Of a DNA stretch of 64,000 nt, positions 10,001 through 20,011 are shown piece by piece. The translations under genes and the position numbers were made by a program. Within the stretch, counting starts at the first letter, position 1. Every line of letters starts with the position of its first letter. The stretch spans positions 31,233 through 95,232 of the forward strand of contig DATJUT010000045.1 in assembly GCA_035502185.1 (NCBI GenBank), written 5' to 3'. Source of the stretch: Gemmatimonadales bacterium. Its GTDB lineage: Bacteria > Gemmatimonadota > Gemmatimonadetes > Gemmatimonadales > JACORV01. The notes under the pieces were generated by a model. That model made no database searches and was not told the DNA's origin. It saw only the letters and a list, made by a program, of their open reading frames with translations.

Positions 10001-10203
10001 TCGAGCGGTGTCGCGACCGCGGCCGCCATGGTCTCCGGGCTGCCGCCGGGGAGGCTGGCACTGACCGAGATGGTCGGGAAGTCCACGTTGGGCAGGTCGC
10101 TCACCGGCAGGAGCCGGTAGCCCATCACCCCGAACAGCAGGATGCCCGTCATGACCAGCGTGGTCATCACGGGCCGCTTGATGAACCCGCCGGAGATGGT
10201 CAC
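7093..10203 (-). CDS. RND multidrug efflux permease (HAE1, MdtB/MdtC/MuxB-like)
   Basis: A 1036-residue inner-membrane proton-driven pump. The typical start FIKRPVMTTLVMTG (about 8-21), the LPVSDLPNVDFP block, the TM4 motif VGFVVDDAIVMLENI with the paired Asp of the proton relay (about 397-411) and the second-half repeats near residues 850-1015 are all seen. Full length matches AcrB/MdtB homologues. The start is a GTG whose last bases overlap the adaptor TGA (GTGA), so the pair is translationally coupled. No TolC-like outer-membrane factor is present in the window. Confidence 0.95.
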   Translation of the reverse strand: MTISGGFIKRPVMTTLVMTGILLFGVMGYRLLPVSDLPNVDFPTISVSASLPGGSPETMAAAVATPLEKQFSTIAGIDQMTSTSTQGNTNITLQFSLDRDIDAAAADVQSMIAKTLRQLPLGILPPSYQKVNPAQAPILFLALTSASLPLTTLDEYAETYLAQRMSMVQGVAQVQVFGSMKYAVRIRVDPRAMASRGVGIDEVYNAINNANVNLPTGILWGLHKAFTVQANGQLADAKEFAPMVVAYRNGSPVRLEDIAQVVDSVQNAQQASWFNGVRGIVMAVQRQPGTNTVQVASDVKTLLKKLQAQMPPSVEVQTLYDRSLSIHNSVNDVKATLLLTLCLVVMVIFLFLRNVSATVIPSLALPMSIVGTFAVMYLLGYSLDNLSLMALTLSVGFVVDDAIVMLENIVRHLEMGKPVMQAAFDGSAEIGFTILSMTMSLVAVFIPVLFMGGIIGRLFHEFAVTIGVAILVSGFVSLTLTPMMCSRFLRAAKEQQHGRLFQWSEHVWERTIHAYDVSLRWVMQRRRQTMIFSGAILVATVVLFMKVPKGFLPSEDTEQISGTTEAAEGTGYDEMVRHQQQVAAIVKRDPNVLDFMSSVGGGNQGRLFIHLKPRADRKLSADQVIRELQPKVAQIPGMRVYLQNPPPISVGGRVSKALYQFTLQGADIDALYQYAGILQTKMSASPLLQNVTSDLQIRNPQVNVEIDRDRAAALGLNAAQIENALADAYGQAQISTILTPNNQYWVIMELMPQYQRDMTALNLLYVLNDKGVLVPLGSVATLTQDVGPLSVNHSGQLPSVTMSFDAKPGVALGQAVAEVQGIARQVLPSSIATQFAGTAQAFQSSQAGLVFLLVLAISVIYLVLGVLYESFVHPLTILSGLPFAGFGALLTLLIFRVDLSVYAFVGIIMLVGLVKKNAIMMIDFALDAERTEGKAPADAIVQACLIRFRPIMMTTMAALMATLPIALGLGAGAESRRPLGLAVVGGLAFSQVVTLYVTPVVYTYMDRFQHWLGRVFGGVIRTQAAAEALPATAGAD

Positions 10204-11396
10204 AGGCCACCCCCGGGCACCGCGCCGCCGCCGGCCGCCGCGCCGCTACCGGAGTCGCTGCCGGCCTTGATCTCCACCCTGGCGCCGGGCACCAGCCTGA
10301 GCTGGCCGTCGGTCACCACCTGTTGCCCGGTGGTGAGCCCCTTCTCGATCACCACGAAGTCGCCCGCCGACCGGCCGACCGTCACGTCCTGGGCGCGCAC
10401 CGAACGGTCCGGGGTCACCAGGTAGACGTAGGTCCCGTTCTGCCCCTGCATCACCGCCTGCGAGGGAATCGTCAGCGCGTCGCGGTCGACGCTCAGCACG
10501 AGGCGCACGACCACGAACTCGCCGGGCCAGAGCTTCCGGTCGGCGTTGGCGAAGGTGGCCTTGAGCTGGATCGTCCCCGTGGTGGTGTCCACCTGGTTGT
10601 TGAGGAACGTGAGATTACCCCGCAGCACGGCGGTGGTGTCGTCCGACGGTCGGATCTCGACCGCGAGCGGGCCCTGGGCGCGGAAGCGCTGGATGTCGTC
10701 GAGGTACTTCTGGGGCACCGAGAAGCTGACCGCGATGGGGCGGATCTGGTTGACCACCACGAGCGGCGTCGCCCCGTTGATCGGCACGAGGTTGCCCTCC
10801 CGGAGCAGCAGGCTGCCGGTGCGGCCCGCGATCTGGGCCCGGATGGTGGTGTACTCGAGGTTGAGGCGCGCCGTCTGCACCGCCGCCGAGTCGGCCGTCA
10901 CCGCCGCTGCCGCCGCGTCGGCGTTGGCCTTGAACTGGTCGAACTGCTCCTGCGTCGCCAGGTCGTTCTGCACCAGCTGCTGGTAGCGGGACACCTCCTG
11001 CCGGGCGTTGACCAGCTGCGCGCGGTCCTTCGCCAGGTTGGCCAGCGCCTGGTCCAGCGCCGCCTGAAAGGGCCGCGAGTCGATCTGGAAGAGCAGCTGC
11101 CCCGGCTGCACCTCGTCCCCCTCCTGGAACGCCACCCGGACCAGCGTGCCGCTCACCTGGGCGCGCACCGCCACCGTCTGGATCGGCGTCACGGTGCCGA
11201 TCGCGCTGATCTCCTGGGGCACGGATCGCTGTTCGACGCGCGCGACGGTGACGGGCACGGTGGGCCGTGGCGGGGGGGCGTCCTTGCGGCAGGCACAGGC
11301 CAGGACGGCGAGGACGGCGGACAGCGCGGCGTGGCGCACGGAAGAGACCCTGGTCGAGAGCGTGTATCTGAGAGCCATCCGGTGAGTTACGCACAC
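10200..11396 (-). CDS. RND efflux periplasmic adaptor (MFP/HlyD_D23 type)
   Basis: A 398-residue adaptor (if the GTG start at 11396 is used; an ATG at 11378 gives 392). It starts with a hydrophobic export signal ending [11 protein letters not shown], which looks like a lipobox, so it is probably a lipoprotein. The lipoyl/barrel-sandwich halves, with [19 protein letters not shown] and a following coiled coil (about residues 100-170), are typical of MdtA/AcrA-like proteins. It links the RND pump encoded just downstream to an outer-membrane channel. The gene is divergent from the superoxide dismutase gene, with 85 bases between starts, which must contain both promoters. Confidence 0.93.
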   Translation of the reverse strand: MCVTHRMALRYTLSTRVSSVRHAALSAVLAVLACACRKDAPPPRPTVPVTVARVEQRSVPQEISAIGTVTPIQTVAVRAQVSGTLVRVAFQEGDEVQPGQLLFQIDSRPFQAALDQALANLAKDRAQLVNARQEVSRYQQLVQNDLATQEQFDQFKANADAAAAAVTADSAAVQTARLNLEYTTIRAQIAGRTGSLLLREGNLVPINGATPLVVVNQIRPIAVSFSVPQKYLDDIQRFRAQGPLAVEIRPSDDTTAVLRGNLTFLNNQVDTTTGTIQLKATFANADRKLWPGEFVVVRLVLSVDRDALTIPSQAVMQGQNGTYVYLVTPDRSVRAQDVTVGRSAGDFVVIEKGLTTGQQVVTDGQLRLVPGARVEIKAGSDSGSGAAAGGGAVPGGGL

Positions 11397-11481
11397 CGGG
11401 CGCCGCCCGTTGGCTCGCAGTTGCGCGAACGTCGTCGCCCCGGAATCTTTCGGTCACTTCCCGGACAAAGGAAACGTTAAC

Positions 11482-12096
<615 letters not shown>

Positions 12097-12116
12097 CAGG
12101 GGGCAGAGAGCAGGGC

Positions 12117-12150
12117 AGTTGCGAGACGCCGAGTTGCGAGTGGTTGCGAG
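12117..12150. repeat. TTGCGAG dispersed repeat, copy 1
   Basis: The stretch at 12117-12140 is identical over 24 bases to 20027-20050 beside tRNA-Leu. It starts AGTTGCGAGACGCCGAG and is followed by TTGCGAG. A further GGTTGCGAG follows at 12142-12150. It lies just after the sodA stop. Confidence 0.7.
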
Positions 12151-12164
12151 ACTGCAGACTGCAG

Positions 12165-12190
12165 AGGGCGGGCCGGACGGTCCGCCCTTT
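12165..12190 (+). terminator. sodA: probable intrinsic terminator after sodA
   Basis: AGGGCGGGCC and GGTCCGCCCT form a 10-bp stem (one G-T pair) with the loop GGAC, followed by TTCT. The stem is strong but the T-run is short. Confidence 0.5.
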
Positions 12191-12290
12191 CTGCGTCCGT
12201 GCCGCAGCCCGGCGGGACGCGTTTGCTCGATCAATGTCGTGACGGGTCAAACCCCTACGCGGCAGGGTCGGCGGCTGGTACGTGTAAGGG

Positions 12291-12306
12291 CTATAACAAG
12301 TTATAG
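12291..12306. promoter_or_regulatory. perfect AT-rich dyad CTATAAC-AA-GTTATAG
   Basis: A perfect 7+7-base inverted repeat with a 2-base spacer, strikingly AT-rich in GC-rich DNA, 142 bases before the hybrid kinase start. It could be an operator, and it also contains TATAAC, a possible -10 element. The cognate regulator is unknown. Confidence 0.4.
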
Positions 12307-12448
12307 TGCTCCGACCCTCCCCCGTTCGAGGTTGACAGCGGCAACCTCAGACCCAAGTGTTTAGCCGAGTCACCGTATCCCCTTTCTCCGCCGCCCGTTG
12401 GCGGCGGGTCAGGGCAGGGCGTCTCGTGCCAGACCGAGGGGGCATGGT

Positions 12449-15187
12449 ATGCGGCGTGGCGGCGGGAGTGCCGGGGGGCGCAAGCCGCGCGGTCGCAAGC
12501 CCGCGGACGGCTCGGCCGCCGGCGACGCCAAGGACGCGACGGCGCGGCGAGGCCGGGAGGCCATCGACCAGTCCCTGTTCGAGAACCTGGCCGAGGGCGT
12601 TGCCGTGTGCCGGGCGGTCTTCGAGCACGGAGTGCCGGCCGACTACGTGTACCTCGCCGTCAATCCGTCCTTCGAGCGGCTGACCGGCCTGAGCGCCGTG
12701 GTCGGGAAGCGGGTGACCGACGTCATCCCGGGCATCCGGGACTCCAACCCCGACTTGATGGAGGCTTACGGCCGGGTTGCTGCCACGGGCAGACCCGAGC
12801 GGCTGGAAGCGTGCGTTCTGGGGGTCTGGTTCACCGTCTCCGCCTACAGCTCCGAGCCGGGGCAGTTCACGGTCGTCTTCGACAACATCACGGAGCGCAA
12901 GCGGGCGGAAGAGCGGCTGACCCTCCAGAATCTGGTGCTGGCGACGCAGCAGGAGACCTCGCTCGACGGCATCCTCGTGGTGGACGACGGCGGGCACATC
13001 GTCGCGTACAACGGTCGGTTCGTGCAGCTGTTCAGGCTCCCGCCCGAGCTGGTGGCGGCGCGGGACGACCGGCCGGTGCTCGAGTCGGTGCTGGCCAGGG
13101 TCTCGGATCCGCAGGGCTTTCTGGCGCGGGTGCGCTACCTGTACGAGCACCGGGAGGAGAAGAGCCAGGAGGAGGTGGCGCTCACGGACGGCCGGACCAT
13201 CGAGCGCTACTCCGCTCCGATGTTCGATGCCGGGGGCGGTTACCACGGGCGGGTGTGGTACTTCCGCGACGTCACGGAGCGACGGCAGGCGGAGGCGACG
13301 CTGCGCTGGGAGCGCTTCCTGATGCGCACGCTGATGGAGAACCTCCCCGATCCGATCTACTTCAAGGACGCCGACAGCCGGTTCCTGACGGCGAACCAGG
13401 CGTGGGCACGGCGGGTCGGGCTGGCCGATCCCGGGCAGGCGGTGGGGAAGACCGACTTCGAGTTCTTCGCCAGCGACCACGCCGAGGCGGCGCGCAGGAC
13501 GGAGCAGGAGATCCTGCGGACGGGGCTGCCGGTGGTGGACCTCGAGGAGCTGGAAACCTGGCCCGACCGGCCCAGCGCCTGGGTGTCCACCACCAAGATG
13601 CCGCTCCGCGACGAGGACGGCCGGATCATCGGAACCTTCGGGATCTCCCGCGACATCACGGAGCGGCGTCGGGCGGAGGACCTGCTGCGGCGTTCGGAGG
13701 CGGAGTTCCGCAGCCTCGTCGAGCACGCGCCCGTGGGCATCTACCGGTCGACGCGCTCGGGGCGCTTCCTCACGGTGAATCCCGCGCTCGTCCGGATGCT
13801 CGGGTACCGCTGGGCCGAGGAGCTGCTCCGTCTCGACATGGCGCGCGACGTGTATGCGGAGCCCGCGGAGCGGGCACGGCTCCTCGCGGAGCGCTCGGAG
13901 CGCGCGGAGGTCACCTGGAAGCGGCGGGACGGCAGCCCGATCACGGTGGAGCTGACCTTCCACGGCATCCCCTCGCCCGAGGGCGAGGAGGAGCAGTTCG
14001 AGGGTGTGGTCGTCGACGTCACCGGGCAGCGGAGCCTCGAGAACCAGTTCCGTCAGGCCCAGCGGCTCGAGGCGGTGGGGCGGCTCGCCGGCGGCGTGGC
14101 GCACGACTTCAACAACGTGCTCACGGCCATCACCGGCTACAGCGATCTGGTGCTCGAGGATCTGGCGCCCGACGATCCCAAGCGCGCGGACCTCGAGGAG
14201 ATCCGGACGGCGGCCCAGCGGGCGGCGGCGCTCACCCGGCAGCTGCTGGCGTTCAGCCGCAAGCAGGTGCTGCAGTCCCGCGTGCTCGACCTCAACACGG
14301 TGGTGCAGTCGCTGGAGAAGATGCTGCGCCGCCTGATCGGCGAGGACGTGCAGCTCGCGTTCTCTCCCGGCGCGGAGCTGTGGCGGGTGCGCGCCGACCC
14401 GGGTCAGATCGAGCAGGTGATCCTCAACCTCGCGGTGAACTCGCGCGATGCGATGCCCAGCGGCGGCCGGCTCACCATCGAGACGGCCAACGTGGAGCTC
14501 GACGCGGCGTACACGCGGGAGCACGCGGGCGCCACGCCGGGCCGCTATGTCCTGCTCGCCGTGAGCGACACCGGCACGGGGATGGACGCCGAGACCCGGT
14601 CGCACATCTTCGAGCCCTTCTTCACGACCAAGGAGCAGGGCAAGGGCACCGGCCTCGGGCTCGCGACGGTGTACGGCATCGTCAAGCAGAGCGGCGGCTA
14701 CGTCTGGGTGTACAGCGAGCCGGGGCGCGGCGCCACGTTCAAGATGTACCTCCCCCGCGTCGACGCGCCGGTCGAGGAGCAGGAGCCGTCGGGCGAGGGC
14801 GCCGACGTCCCGGGTGGCGGCGAGGCCGTGCTGGTGGCCGAGGACGACCCGGCCGTGCGGGCGATCGTCGCCGACGTGCTGTCGCAGAAGGGGTACCGCG
14901 TGATGCGGGCGCCGGACGGACAGTCCGCGCTGGGGATGGCCGGTGCCCACGCCGGGCGCATCGACCTGCTCATCACCGATCTGGTCATGCCCGGGATGAC
15001 GGGCCGTGAGCTGGCCGAGGCCCTCGCGGCCGTCCGGCCCGGGGTTCGCGTGCTGTACATCTCCGGCTACACCGACGACGCGGTGGTGCGGCACGGCGTG
15101 CTGGAGGAGGGGCTGGCCTACCTCCAGAAGCCCTTCACGCCGCGCGCGCTCGCGCGTAAGGTTCGAGAGATGCTGGACCGTCCCTGA
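12449..15187 (+). CDS. multi-PAS hybrid sensor histidine kinase with C-terminal receiver
   Basis: A 912-residue protein. About four PAS domains fill residues 30-540, with repeated PAS-to-PAC endings such as VTERRQAE and ITERRRAE. HisKA contains [12 protein letters not shown] with the phospho-His at about 552, the HATPase follows (NSRDAMP, SDTGTGMD, GKGTGLGLATVYG), and a receiver domain ends the protein with the phospho-Asp in LLITDLVMPG (about 844) and KPF. No transmembrane helix is seen, so it is a cytoplasmic sensor. The ATG at 12449 follows GAGGGGG; an earlier in-frame ATG at 12398 has no such site. A single-domain receiver follows at 15227 and is a likely partner. Confidence 0.88.
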   Translation: MRRGGGSAGGRKPRGRKPADGSAAGDAKDATARRGREAIDQSLFENLAEGVAVCRAVFEHGVPADYVYLAVNPSFERLTGLSAVVGKRVTDVIPGIRDSNPDLMEAYGRVAATGRPERLEACVLGVWFTVSAYSSEPGQFTVVFDNITERKRAEERLTLQNLVLATQQETSLDGILVVDDGGHIVAYNGRFVQLFRLPPELVAARDDRPVLESVLARVSDPQGFLARVRYLYEHREEKSQEEVALTDGRTIERYSAPMFDAGGGYHGRVWYFRDVTERRQAEATLRWERFLMRTLMENLPDPIYFKDADSRFLTANQAWARRVGLADPGQAVGKTDFEFFASDHAEAARRTEQEILRTGLPVVDLEELETWPDRPSAWVSTTKMPLRDEDGRIIGTFGISRDITERRRAEDLLRRSEAEFRSLVEHAPVGIYRSTRSGRFLTVNPALVRMLGYRWAEELLRLDMARDVYAEPAERARLLAERSERAEVTWKRRDGSPITVELTFHGIPSPEGEEEQFEGVVVDVTGQRSLENQFRQAQRLEAVGRLAGGVAHDFNNVLTAITGYSDLVLEDLAPDDPKRADLEEIRTAAQRAAALTRQLLAFSRKQVLQSRVLDLNTVVQSLEKMLRRLIGEDVQLAFSPGAELWRVRADPGQIEQVILNLAVNSRDAMPSGGRLTIETANVELDAAYTREHAGATPGRYVLLAVSDTGTGMDAETRSHIFEPFFTTKEQGKGTGLGLATVYGIVKQSGGYVWVYSEPGRGATFKMYLPRVDAPVEEQEPSGEGADVPGGGEAVLVAEDDPAVRAIVADVLSQKGYRVMRAPDGQSALGMAGAHAGRIDLLITDLVMPGMTGRELAEALAAVRPGVRVLYISGYTDDAVVRHGVLEEGLAYLQKPFTPRALARKVREMLDRP

Positions 15188-15226
15188 CCTCCGGGCGAGG
15201 GAGCCCGCGGCCGAGCGAGGTGCAAC

Positions 15227-15607
15227 GTGGCGCACGTGCTGGTCGTCGACGACGACGCGGATGTCCGGGCGGTCGTGCACAAAGGCATCGCGAGACTCGG
15301 CCACCAGGTGTGGGACGTGGCCGACGGCGCCGAAGCGCTCGAGCTGCTGAAGACCACCCCCTTCGACCTCATCATCAGCGACGTGTACATGGCCGACATG
15401 GACGGGATGGAGCTGCTGGTGCGCATCCGGCAGCTCGAGCTCGGCGTGCCGGTCATCGTGATCTCGGGCGGGGGCTTCAAGTCGCGGGAGGAGGTGCTGA
15501 AGATGGCGGCCGCCTGCGGCGCGGTGGCCACGCTCGACAAACCGTTCAGCCTGGAACAGCTGCGGGACACGGTCGAGCCGTTCCTGCCGCCGACGGGGAA
15601 GGCGTAG
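15227..15607 (+). CDS. single-domain response regulator (CheY-like)
   Basis: A 126-residue receiver domain without output domain. Acidic pocket DDDAD (about 6-10), phospho-Asp in IISDVYMADMDG (Asp52), Ser in VIVISGGG and Lys in LDKPF are all present. It starts with GTG after GCGAGG, 39 bases after the hybrid kinase, so it is probably cotranscribed and phosphorylated by that kinase or acts as a phospho-sink. It converges with rtcB, whose stop lies 6 bases away. Confidence 0.88.
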   Translation: MAHVLVVDDDADVRAVVHKGIARLGHQVWDVADGAEALELLKTTPFDLIISDVYMADMDGMELLVRIRQLELGVPVIVISGGGFKSREEVLKMAAACGAVATLDKPFSLEQLRDTVEPFLPPTGKA

Positions 15608-15613
15608 CGCGGG

Positions 15614-17002
15614 CTAGTGCCGCCGCCGGCCGCGCTCGTCGGTGCCCTTGAGCGAGGCCAGCGGACGCAGCTCGAACTCCACCGTCGCCAGCCCCGCCCC
15701 CACCACCGCGTCCACGACTTCCCGCGCGGGCTTGTAGGCCGGCCCCGCCTCGTCGATCGGCACGCGCCCGTCGGTGTTCACCAGGATCCCGGCGCTCCGG
15801 TACTGGTCCTCGATCTCGCGCCGGTCCAGCTCCCGGAGCGCCGCGCTCCGGCTCATCCGCCGCCCCGCTCCGTGGTTCACCGAGAACAACGACTGCGCCG
15901 CCCCCGCCGCGGGCCGCAGCACGAACGAGCGGTCCTGGTTCGAGCCGGGGATCAGCACGGGGTGGCCGGCCCGTTCCCAGCGCGTGCCCGCCAGCAGCGG
16001 GTGCCCGGCGGGGAACGCCCGCGTCGCCCCCTTGCGGTGCACCCACACGTCGCCGAACTCCGGGTGCGGCTCGAGCTGCGCGAGGTTGTGCGAGATCTCG
16101 TATACCAGCTCCAGCGCCTCGCCGAACGCGTCGAAGAACGCGCGCGCCACCTGCTCGAAGATCACCAGCCGGTTCACGATCGCGAAGTTGCCCCCGGCGG
16201 CCACCGCGTTCCGGTAGCTCCGCCAGTGGCGCGAGTCCGGCGTGAAGTAGCCCAGGTCGAGCGAGGGCAGCGCCGGGTTCTCCTGCTTCGCCAGCTGGAA
16301 GAAGTTGGTGGTGAGTCCGTGCCCGAAGCCGCGCGAGCCCGTGTGCACCATCACCCACAGCTTCCCGTCCTGGTCGGCCTGCAGCTCCATGAAGTGGTTG
16401 CCGCCCCCCAGCGAGCCCACCTGGCTGACGCCGCGCTCGGGCTTGCCGCGACCGCCCCAGGGAATGTCCCAGTCGTCGTCCACGGGGATGCGGTGCCGCT
16501 CGGCGTTGCTCCGGTCGAACGCGGCGCCGTACCTGGCCACGTAGTGGTCCGCGCCGCCGCGGACGATCGCCTCGAACTCGGCCCGGGTCAGGTGCTTGAG
16601 GGAGCGGCTCTGCCCTCCGGCGCCCATCTCCACCCGCCGCATCACCTCGCGGTTGAACGCCAGTCGCCGCTCGGACGTGGCCGCGCCCACCGGCACGGAC
16701 GAGCGCGCCGCCATCATCCCGCACCCGATGTCGAACCCGACGGGCCCCATCGCGAGCGTCCCGTCGGTCGCGATCGCGCAGCCGACGGGCACGCCGTAGC
16801 CGTAGTGCACGTCCGGCGTGACCACCACGCAGCGGACGCCCGGGAAGGCGCAGGCGTTGAGGATCTGGGGGAGGAGGTTCTCCTCAGTTGTCTCGAGGAG
16901 GTGCTCGGTCAGGAACAGGCGGACGGGGACGCCCCTGGTCAGGGCCGGATCGAGAACGAAGTGGCCCGCGGCGTCGCGCGTGAGCCGGTCCTGCCATGGC
17001 AT
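15614..17002 (-). CDS. rtcB: RtcB-type RNA-splicing ligase
   Basis: A 462-residue protein, within the usual RtcB length. Conserved Mn-binding and guanylylation blocks are seen: VTPDVHYGYGVPVGCAIAT and GFDIGCGMMA near the start, GGGNHFMELQ in the middle, GSRGFGHGL, and VNHGAGRRMSR near residue 380, which carries the His that accepts GMP. RtcB joins 2',3'-cyclic-phosphate or 3'-phosphate RNA ends to 5'-OH ends in tRNA splicing or RNA repair. No archease, RtcA or RtcR gene is adjacent. In bacteria it is linked to rRNA/tRNA damage repair, and an RNA-processing role together with the hairpin repeats of this window is only speculation. Confidence 0.92.
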   Translation of the reverse strand: MPWQDRLTRDAAGHFVLDPALTRGVPVRLFLTEHLLETTEENLLPQILNACAFPGVRCVVVTPDVHYGYGVPVGCAIATDGTLAMGPVGFDIGCGMMAARSSVPVGAATSERRLAFNREVMRRVEMGAGGQSRSLKHLTRAEFEAIVRGGADHYVARYGAAFDRSNAERHRIPVDDDWDIPWGGRGKPERGVSQVGSLGGGNHFMELQADQDGKLWVMVHTGSRGFGHGLTTNFFQLAKQENPALPSLDLGYFTPDSRHWRSYRNAVAAGGNFAIVNRLVIFEQVARAFFDAFGEALELVYEISHNLAQLEPHPEFGDVWVHRKGATRAFPAGHPLLAGTRWERAGHPVLIPGSNQDRSFVLRPAAGAAQSLFSVNHGAGRRMSRSAALRELDRREIEDQYRSAGILVNTDGRVPIDEAGPAYKPAREVVDAVVGAGLATVEFELRPLASLKGTDERGRRRH

Positions 17003-17087
17003 GCCCGCAAGTATGCGGGGGTGCGAAGGGAGAATCCAGTTGGGTTGCGTCTCGCAGCGGTCCTGCCCACGGCTTCCCCGGCACCTG

Positions 17088-19868
17088 CTAACTCTCCTGC
17101 AGCGCCTCGTGCACCTCGCGCGCCAGCGTCCCCAGGTCCACCGGCTTCTGCAGGAACCGCTCCTCGCCGAGGGCGGCCTTGCGGCGGAGCACTTCGTCCT
17201 CGGTGTAGCCGGACATGAAGATCACCCTGAGCGTGGGCCACCGCTCGCGGAGCCGCGCGGCCAGCACGGCGCCCGACATCCCCGGCAGCACCATGTCGGT
17301 CAGCAGCAGCGTGAACGGCTGGGGCGCGGGCAGCAGCTCCGCCTCTTCGGCGCTCCCCACGGCCCGGACCTCGTAGCCGAGCCGCACCAGCAGGCGCTCG
17401 AACGCGCGCCGCACGGCGTCGTTGTCCTCGACCAGCAGCACGCGCTGGCCGTCGCCGCGGGGCAGCGTCGCGGCGTGTGCGGCCGCCGGAGCCGCCGCGT
17501 CGGTCTCGTCCGCCCGCCGCGGGAGCAGGACCCGGAAGGTCGTGCCCCGGCCGACCGCGCTCTGCACCTCGACCTCGCCGCCGTGCTGTGTCACGATCCC
17601 GTGCACCACCGCCAGACCCAGGCCCGTGCCGCGCTGGTCGCCCTTGGTGGTGAAGAACGGCTCGAAGATGTGGTCGCGGATGTCCTCCGGGATGCCGTGC
17701 CCGGTGTCGGCCACCGAGAACCACACGTCGTCGCCCTGCCGGCCCGAGCGCACGGTGAGCGTGCCGCCCTCGGGCATCGCGTCGGCGGCGTTGACCGCGA
17801 GGTTCATGCAGACCTGCCCGATCTGGCCGCGATCGGCCTCGACCGGCAGCGGCTCCGCCGCCAGGTCGAACGTCAGCGCCACGTCGGCCCGCAGCAGCCG
17901 CTGCAGCAGCTTGGCCGTCTCGCGGATGCCGTCGTTGAGATCGAACCGCTCGGCCTTGGGCTCCTCGCGGCGGGAGAACAGCAGCAGCTGCTGGGTGAGC
18001 TGGGCGCCGCGGCGCAGCAGCTCCTCCATCTCCTGGAGCCGGTCCGCGGCGGTCGCCGGGTCCCCGCCGCGCAGCCGCTCCAGCTGCGTGAGGCCGAGCA
18101 TCGCCTGGAGGAGGTTGTTGAAGTCGTGGGCGACGCCGCCCGCCAGCCGGCCGACGGCCTCCATCCGCTGCGCCCGCCGCAGCTGGTCCTCCATCTGCTT
18201 CAGGGCGGTCACGTCCTCCTTGACCGCCACGAAGTGCGTGATCGCGGCCGTGCCGCTGCTCCCCGAGCTTTCCAGCACCGGCGTGATGGTCATCCGCTCG
18301 GTGTACAGCGAGCCGTCCTTGCGGCGGTTGACCATCTCGCCCCGCCACACCTTGCCCGCCAGGATGGTGTGCCACAGGTCGGCGTAGAACCCGGCCGGCT
18401 GCTTCCCGGAGCTGAGGATCCGGGTCTTCCGGCCGATGGCCGCCGCCGCCTCGTAGCCGGTCAGCCGGGTGAACGCGGGGTTGATCCACTGGATCGTCGA
18501 GTCGGGCGCCGTGATCACGATCGCGTTGGCCGCCGCCTCCATCACGGCGCTCTGCAGGGACAGCCGCTGCTCCGTGCGCCGGCGCTCCAGCTCCGTCGCC
18601 GCGCGGATGGCGAACATCCCGAGCAGCGACTCCGCCAGCGACAGGCGCTCCATCGGCCCGTCGTGCATCACCGCCAGGTTCCCCAGGATCCGCCCGCTCG
18701 GGTCCCGCAGCGGGATGCCCACGTACGCCTCCGCGCCCAGGCGCTGGACCAGCGCGTCGCGCGGGAAGCGCTCGCGGAGCCGGTCCGGGAACGTCACCAG
18801 GCCGCCCTCGAGCACCTGCTCGCACGGTGCGCCGGCCAGGTCGTACTCGACGCTGTCCTCGAGCCGGCCGTCCGCCCACAGCGCGAGGGTGCGCACGCGC
18901 GCGTAGTCGGGCTCCACCAGCTCCCCCACGAAGGCCCAGCGCACCCCGAGCACCGTGGCCAGTTGCCGGGTCAGCGTGCCGAAGAACTCCTCGCCGGTCG
19001 TCGCGGCCGTGGCCAGCACGACCGAGCGCAGCGAGTCGGCCGCGCGCCGGCGCTCGGAGACGTCGCGGGCGACGCCGAGCGTGCCCTGGGCGACGCCGTC
19101 GGCGCCCCTGAGGAAGCTGATCCGCAGCTCGACCCAGACCCGCGTCCCGTCCTTGCGCACCAGCTCGACCTCGAGCGTCCGCCCGCCGGGGACCTTGCCA
19201 CGGGCCGCGTTCTCGGCCGTCGCCTCCGCGAGGTTGCTCCGCGCCTCGTCGGCCGAGGCGGGCGTGAGCAGGCGGTCGAGCGGCAGCCGCATCGCCTCCT
19301 CGACCGTGTAGCCCGTGAGGCGCTCGATCGACGAGCTGACGTACGTCATCGCAAGCCGGAGGTCCGTGGTCCAGATGACGTCGATGATGTTGTCCGACAC
19401 CAGCCGGTAGCGGTGCTCGCTCTCGCGCAGCGCATCCTCCGCGCGCCGCCGCTCGGTCACGTCGCGGAAGCTCCACACGCGGCCCGTGACCTTCCCGCCC
19501 ACGCGCTGCGGCTGCGAGTAGCGCTCGAAGACCCGGCCGTCCTTGAACTCCAGCACGTCGAAGCTCGCCGCCTCCGGCGAGTCGTACAGCGCGCGTACCT
19601 TGTCCAGGAACGCCTGCGGGTCCTTCAGCTGCTCGAGCACCGTCGCGAGGGCGCGGTCGTCCTCGCCCGTCGCCATCACGGCGTCCGGGACGCGCCACAG
19701 CTCGACGAACTTGCGGTTGTAATCCTCGATCCTGCCGTGCCGGTCCACCACCAGCAGGCCGTCCGCCGTGGACTCGAGGATGCCCCGCAGGATCGACAGC
19801 GACGTCTCGAGCCCGGGCTTGGCGGGTCGAGGCGGAGCCTTGGCGGTGCGGCGCGGAGCCTTGGGCAT
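17088..19868 (-). CDS. PAS/GAF hybrid sensor histidine kinase with C-terminal receiver
   Basis: A 926-residue cytoplasmic sensor. PAS domains lie at about 25-140 and 150-280, a GAF-like domain at about 290-440 ([21 protein letters not shown] onwards), then another PAS at 450-570. HisKA has [13 protein letters not shown] with His581, the HATPase has [10 protein letters not shown] and [11 protein letters not shown], and the receiver has phospho-Asp858 in LLTDMVLPG. The ATG at 19868 is used; an in-frame TTG lies 3 codons upstream. It resembles the kinase at 12449 in its PAS-HisKA-REC core, which suggests duplication. It is divergent from the tRNA-Leu gene. Confidence 0.88.
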   Translation of the reverse strand: MPKAPRRTAKAPPRPAKPGLETSLSILRGILESTADGLLVVDRHGRIEDYNRKFVELWRVPDAVMATGEDDRALATVLEQLKDPQAFLDKVRALYDSPEAASFDVLEFKDGRVFERYSQPQRVGGKVTGRVWSFRDVTERRRAEDALRESEHRYRLVSDNIIDVIWTTDLRLAMTYVSSSIERLTGYTVEEAMRLPLDRLLTPASADEARSNLAEATAENAARGKVPGGRTLEVELVRKDGTRVWVELRISFLRGADGVAQGTLGVARDVSERRRAADSLRSVVLATAATTGEEFFGTLTRQLATVLGVRWAFVGELVEPDYARVRTLALWADGRLEDSVEYDLAGAPCEQVLEGGLVTFPDRLRERFPRDALVQRLGAEAYVGIPLRDPSGRILGNLAVMHDGPMERLSLAESLLGMFAIRAATELERRRTEQRLSLQSAVMEAAANAIVITAPDSTIQWINPAFTRLTGYEAAAAIGRKTRILSSGKQPAGFYADLWHTILAGKVWRGEMVNRRKDGSLYTERMTITPVLESSGSSGTAAITHFVAVKEDVTALKQMEDQLRRAQRMEAVGRLAGGVAHDFNNLLQAMLGLTQLERLRGGDPATAADRLQEMEELLRRGAQLTQQLLLFSRREEPKAERFDLNDGIRETAKLLQRLLRADVALTFDLAAEPLPVEADRGQIGQVCMNLAVNAADAMPEGGTLTVRSGRQGDDVWFSVADTGHGIPEDIRDHIFEPFFTTKGDQRGTGLGLAVVHGIVTQHGGEVEVQSAVGRGTTFRVLLPRRADETDAAAPAAAHAATLPRGDGQRVLLVEDNDAVRRAFERLLVRLGYEVRAVGSAEEAELLPAPQPFTLLLTDMVLPGMSGAVLAARLRERWPTLRVIFMSGYTEDEVLRRKAALGEERFLQKPVDLGTLAREVHEALQES

Positions 19869-19878
19869 CAGGGGCAAG

Positions 19879-19908
19879 TTGACGCTGTTTGCGGCGGCCC
19901 GCTAGCTT
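19879..19908 (+). promoter_or_regulatory. probable promoter of tRNA-Leu
   Basis: TTGACG (19879-19884), an 18-base spacer and TAGCTT (19903-19908) precede the tRNA by a distance giving a start near 19915. The tRNA-Arg at 63779 has a similar TTGCGC-N17-TAGTGT arrangement, which supports both. Confidence 0.45.
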
Positions 19909-19919
19909 TCTGCGCCCGG

Positions 19920-20001
19920 GCCCTGGTGGTGGAATTGGTAGACACGCCATCTTGAGGGGGTGGTGGAGAAATCCGTGCCGGTTCGAGTCCGGCCCAGGGC
20001 A
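19920..20001 (+). tRNA. tRNA-Leu (anticodon GAG)
   Basis: The acceptor stem GCCCTGG pairs with CCAGGGC (19994-20000) with discriminator A at 20001. The D-arm region is GGTGGAATTGGTAGAC, the anticodon arm is CCATC-TTGAGGG-GGTGG with GAG at 19954-19956, a long variable arm (class II) follows, and the T-loop is GGTTCGAGTCC. CCA is not encoded. Confidence 0.95.
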
Positions 20002-20011
20002 TTGCCACCAC

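Larger units (their letters stand above)
12097..12448. other. 352-base intergenic region between sodA and the hybrid kinase
   Basis: No gene is visible. The region contains a TTGCGAG repeat (12117-12150), a G+C-rich hairpin (12165-12190) and an AT-rich perfect dyad (12291-12306), each listed separately. The promoter of the downstream kinase should lie in the last 150 bases. Confidence 0.6.
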
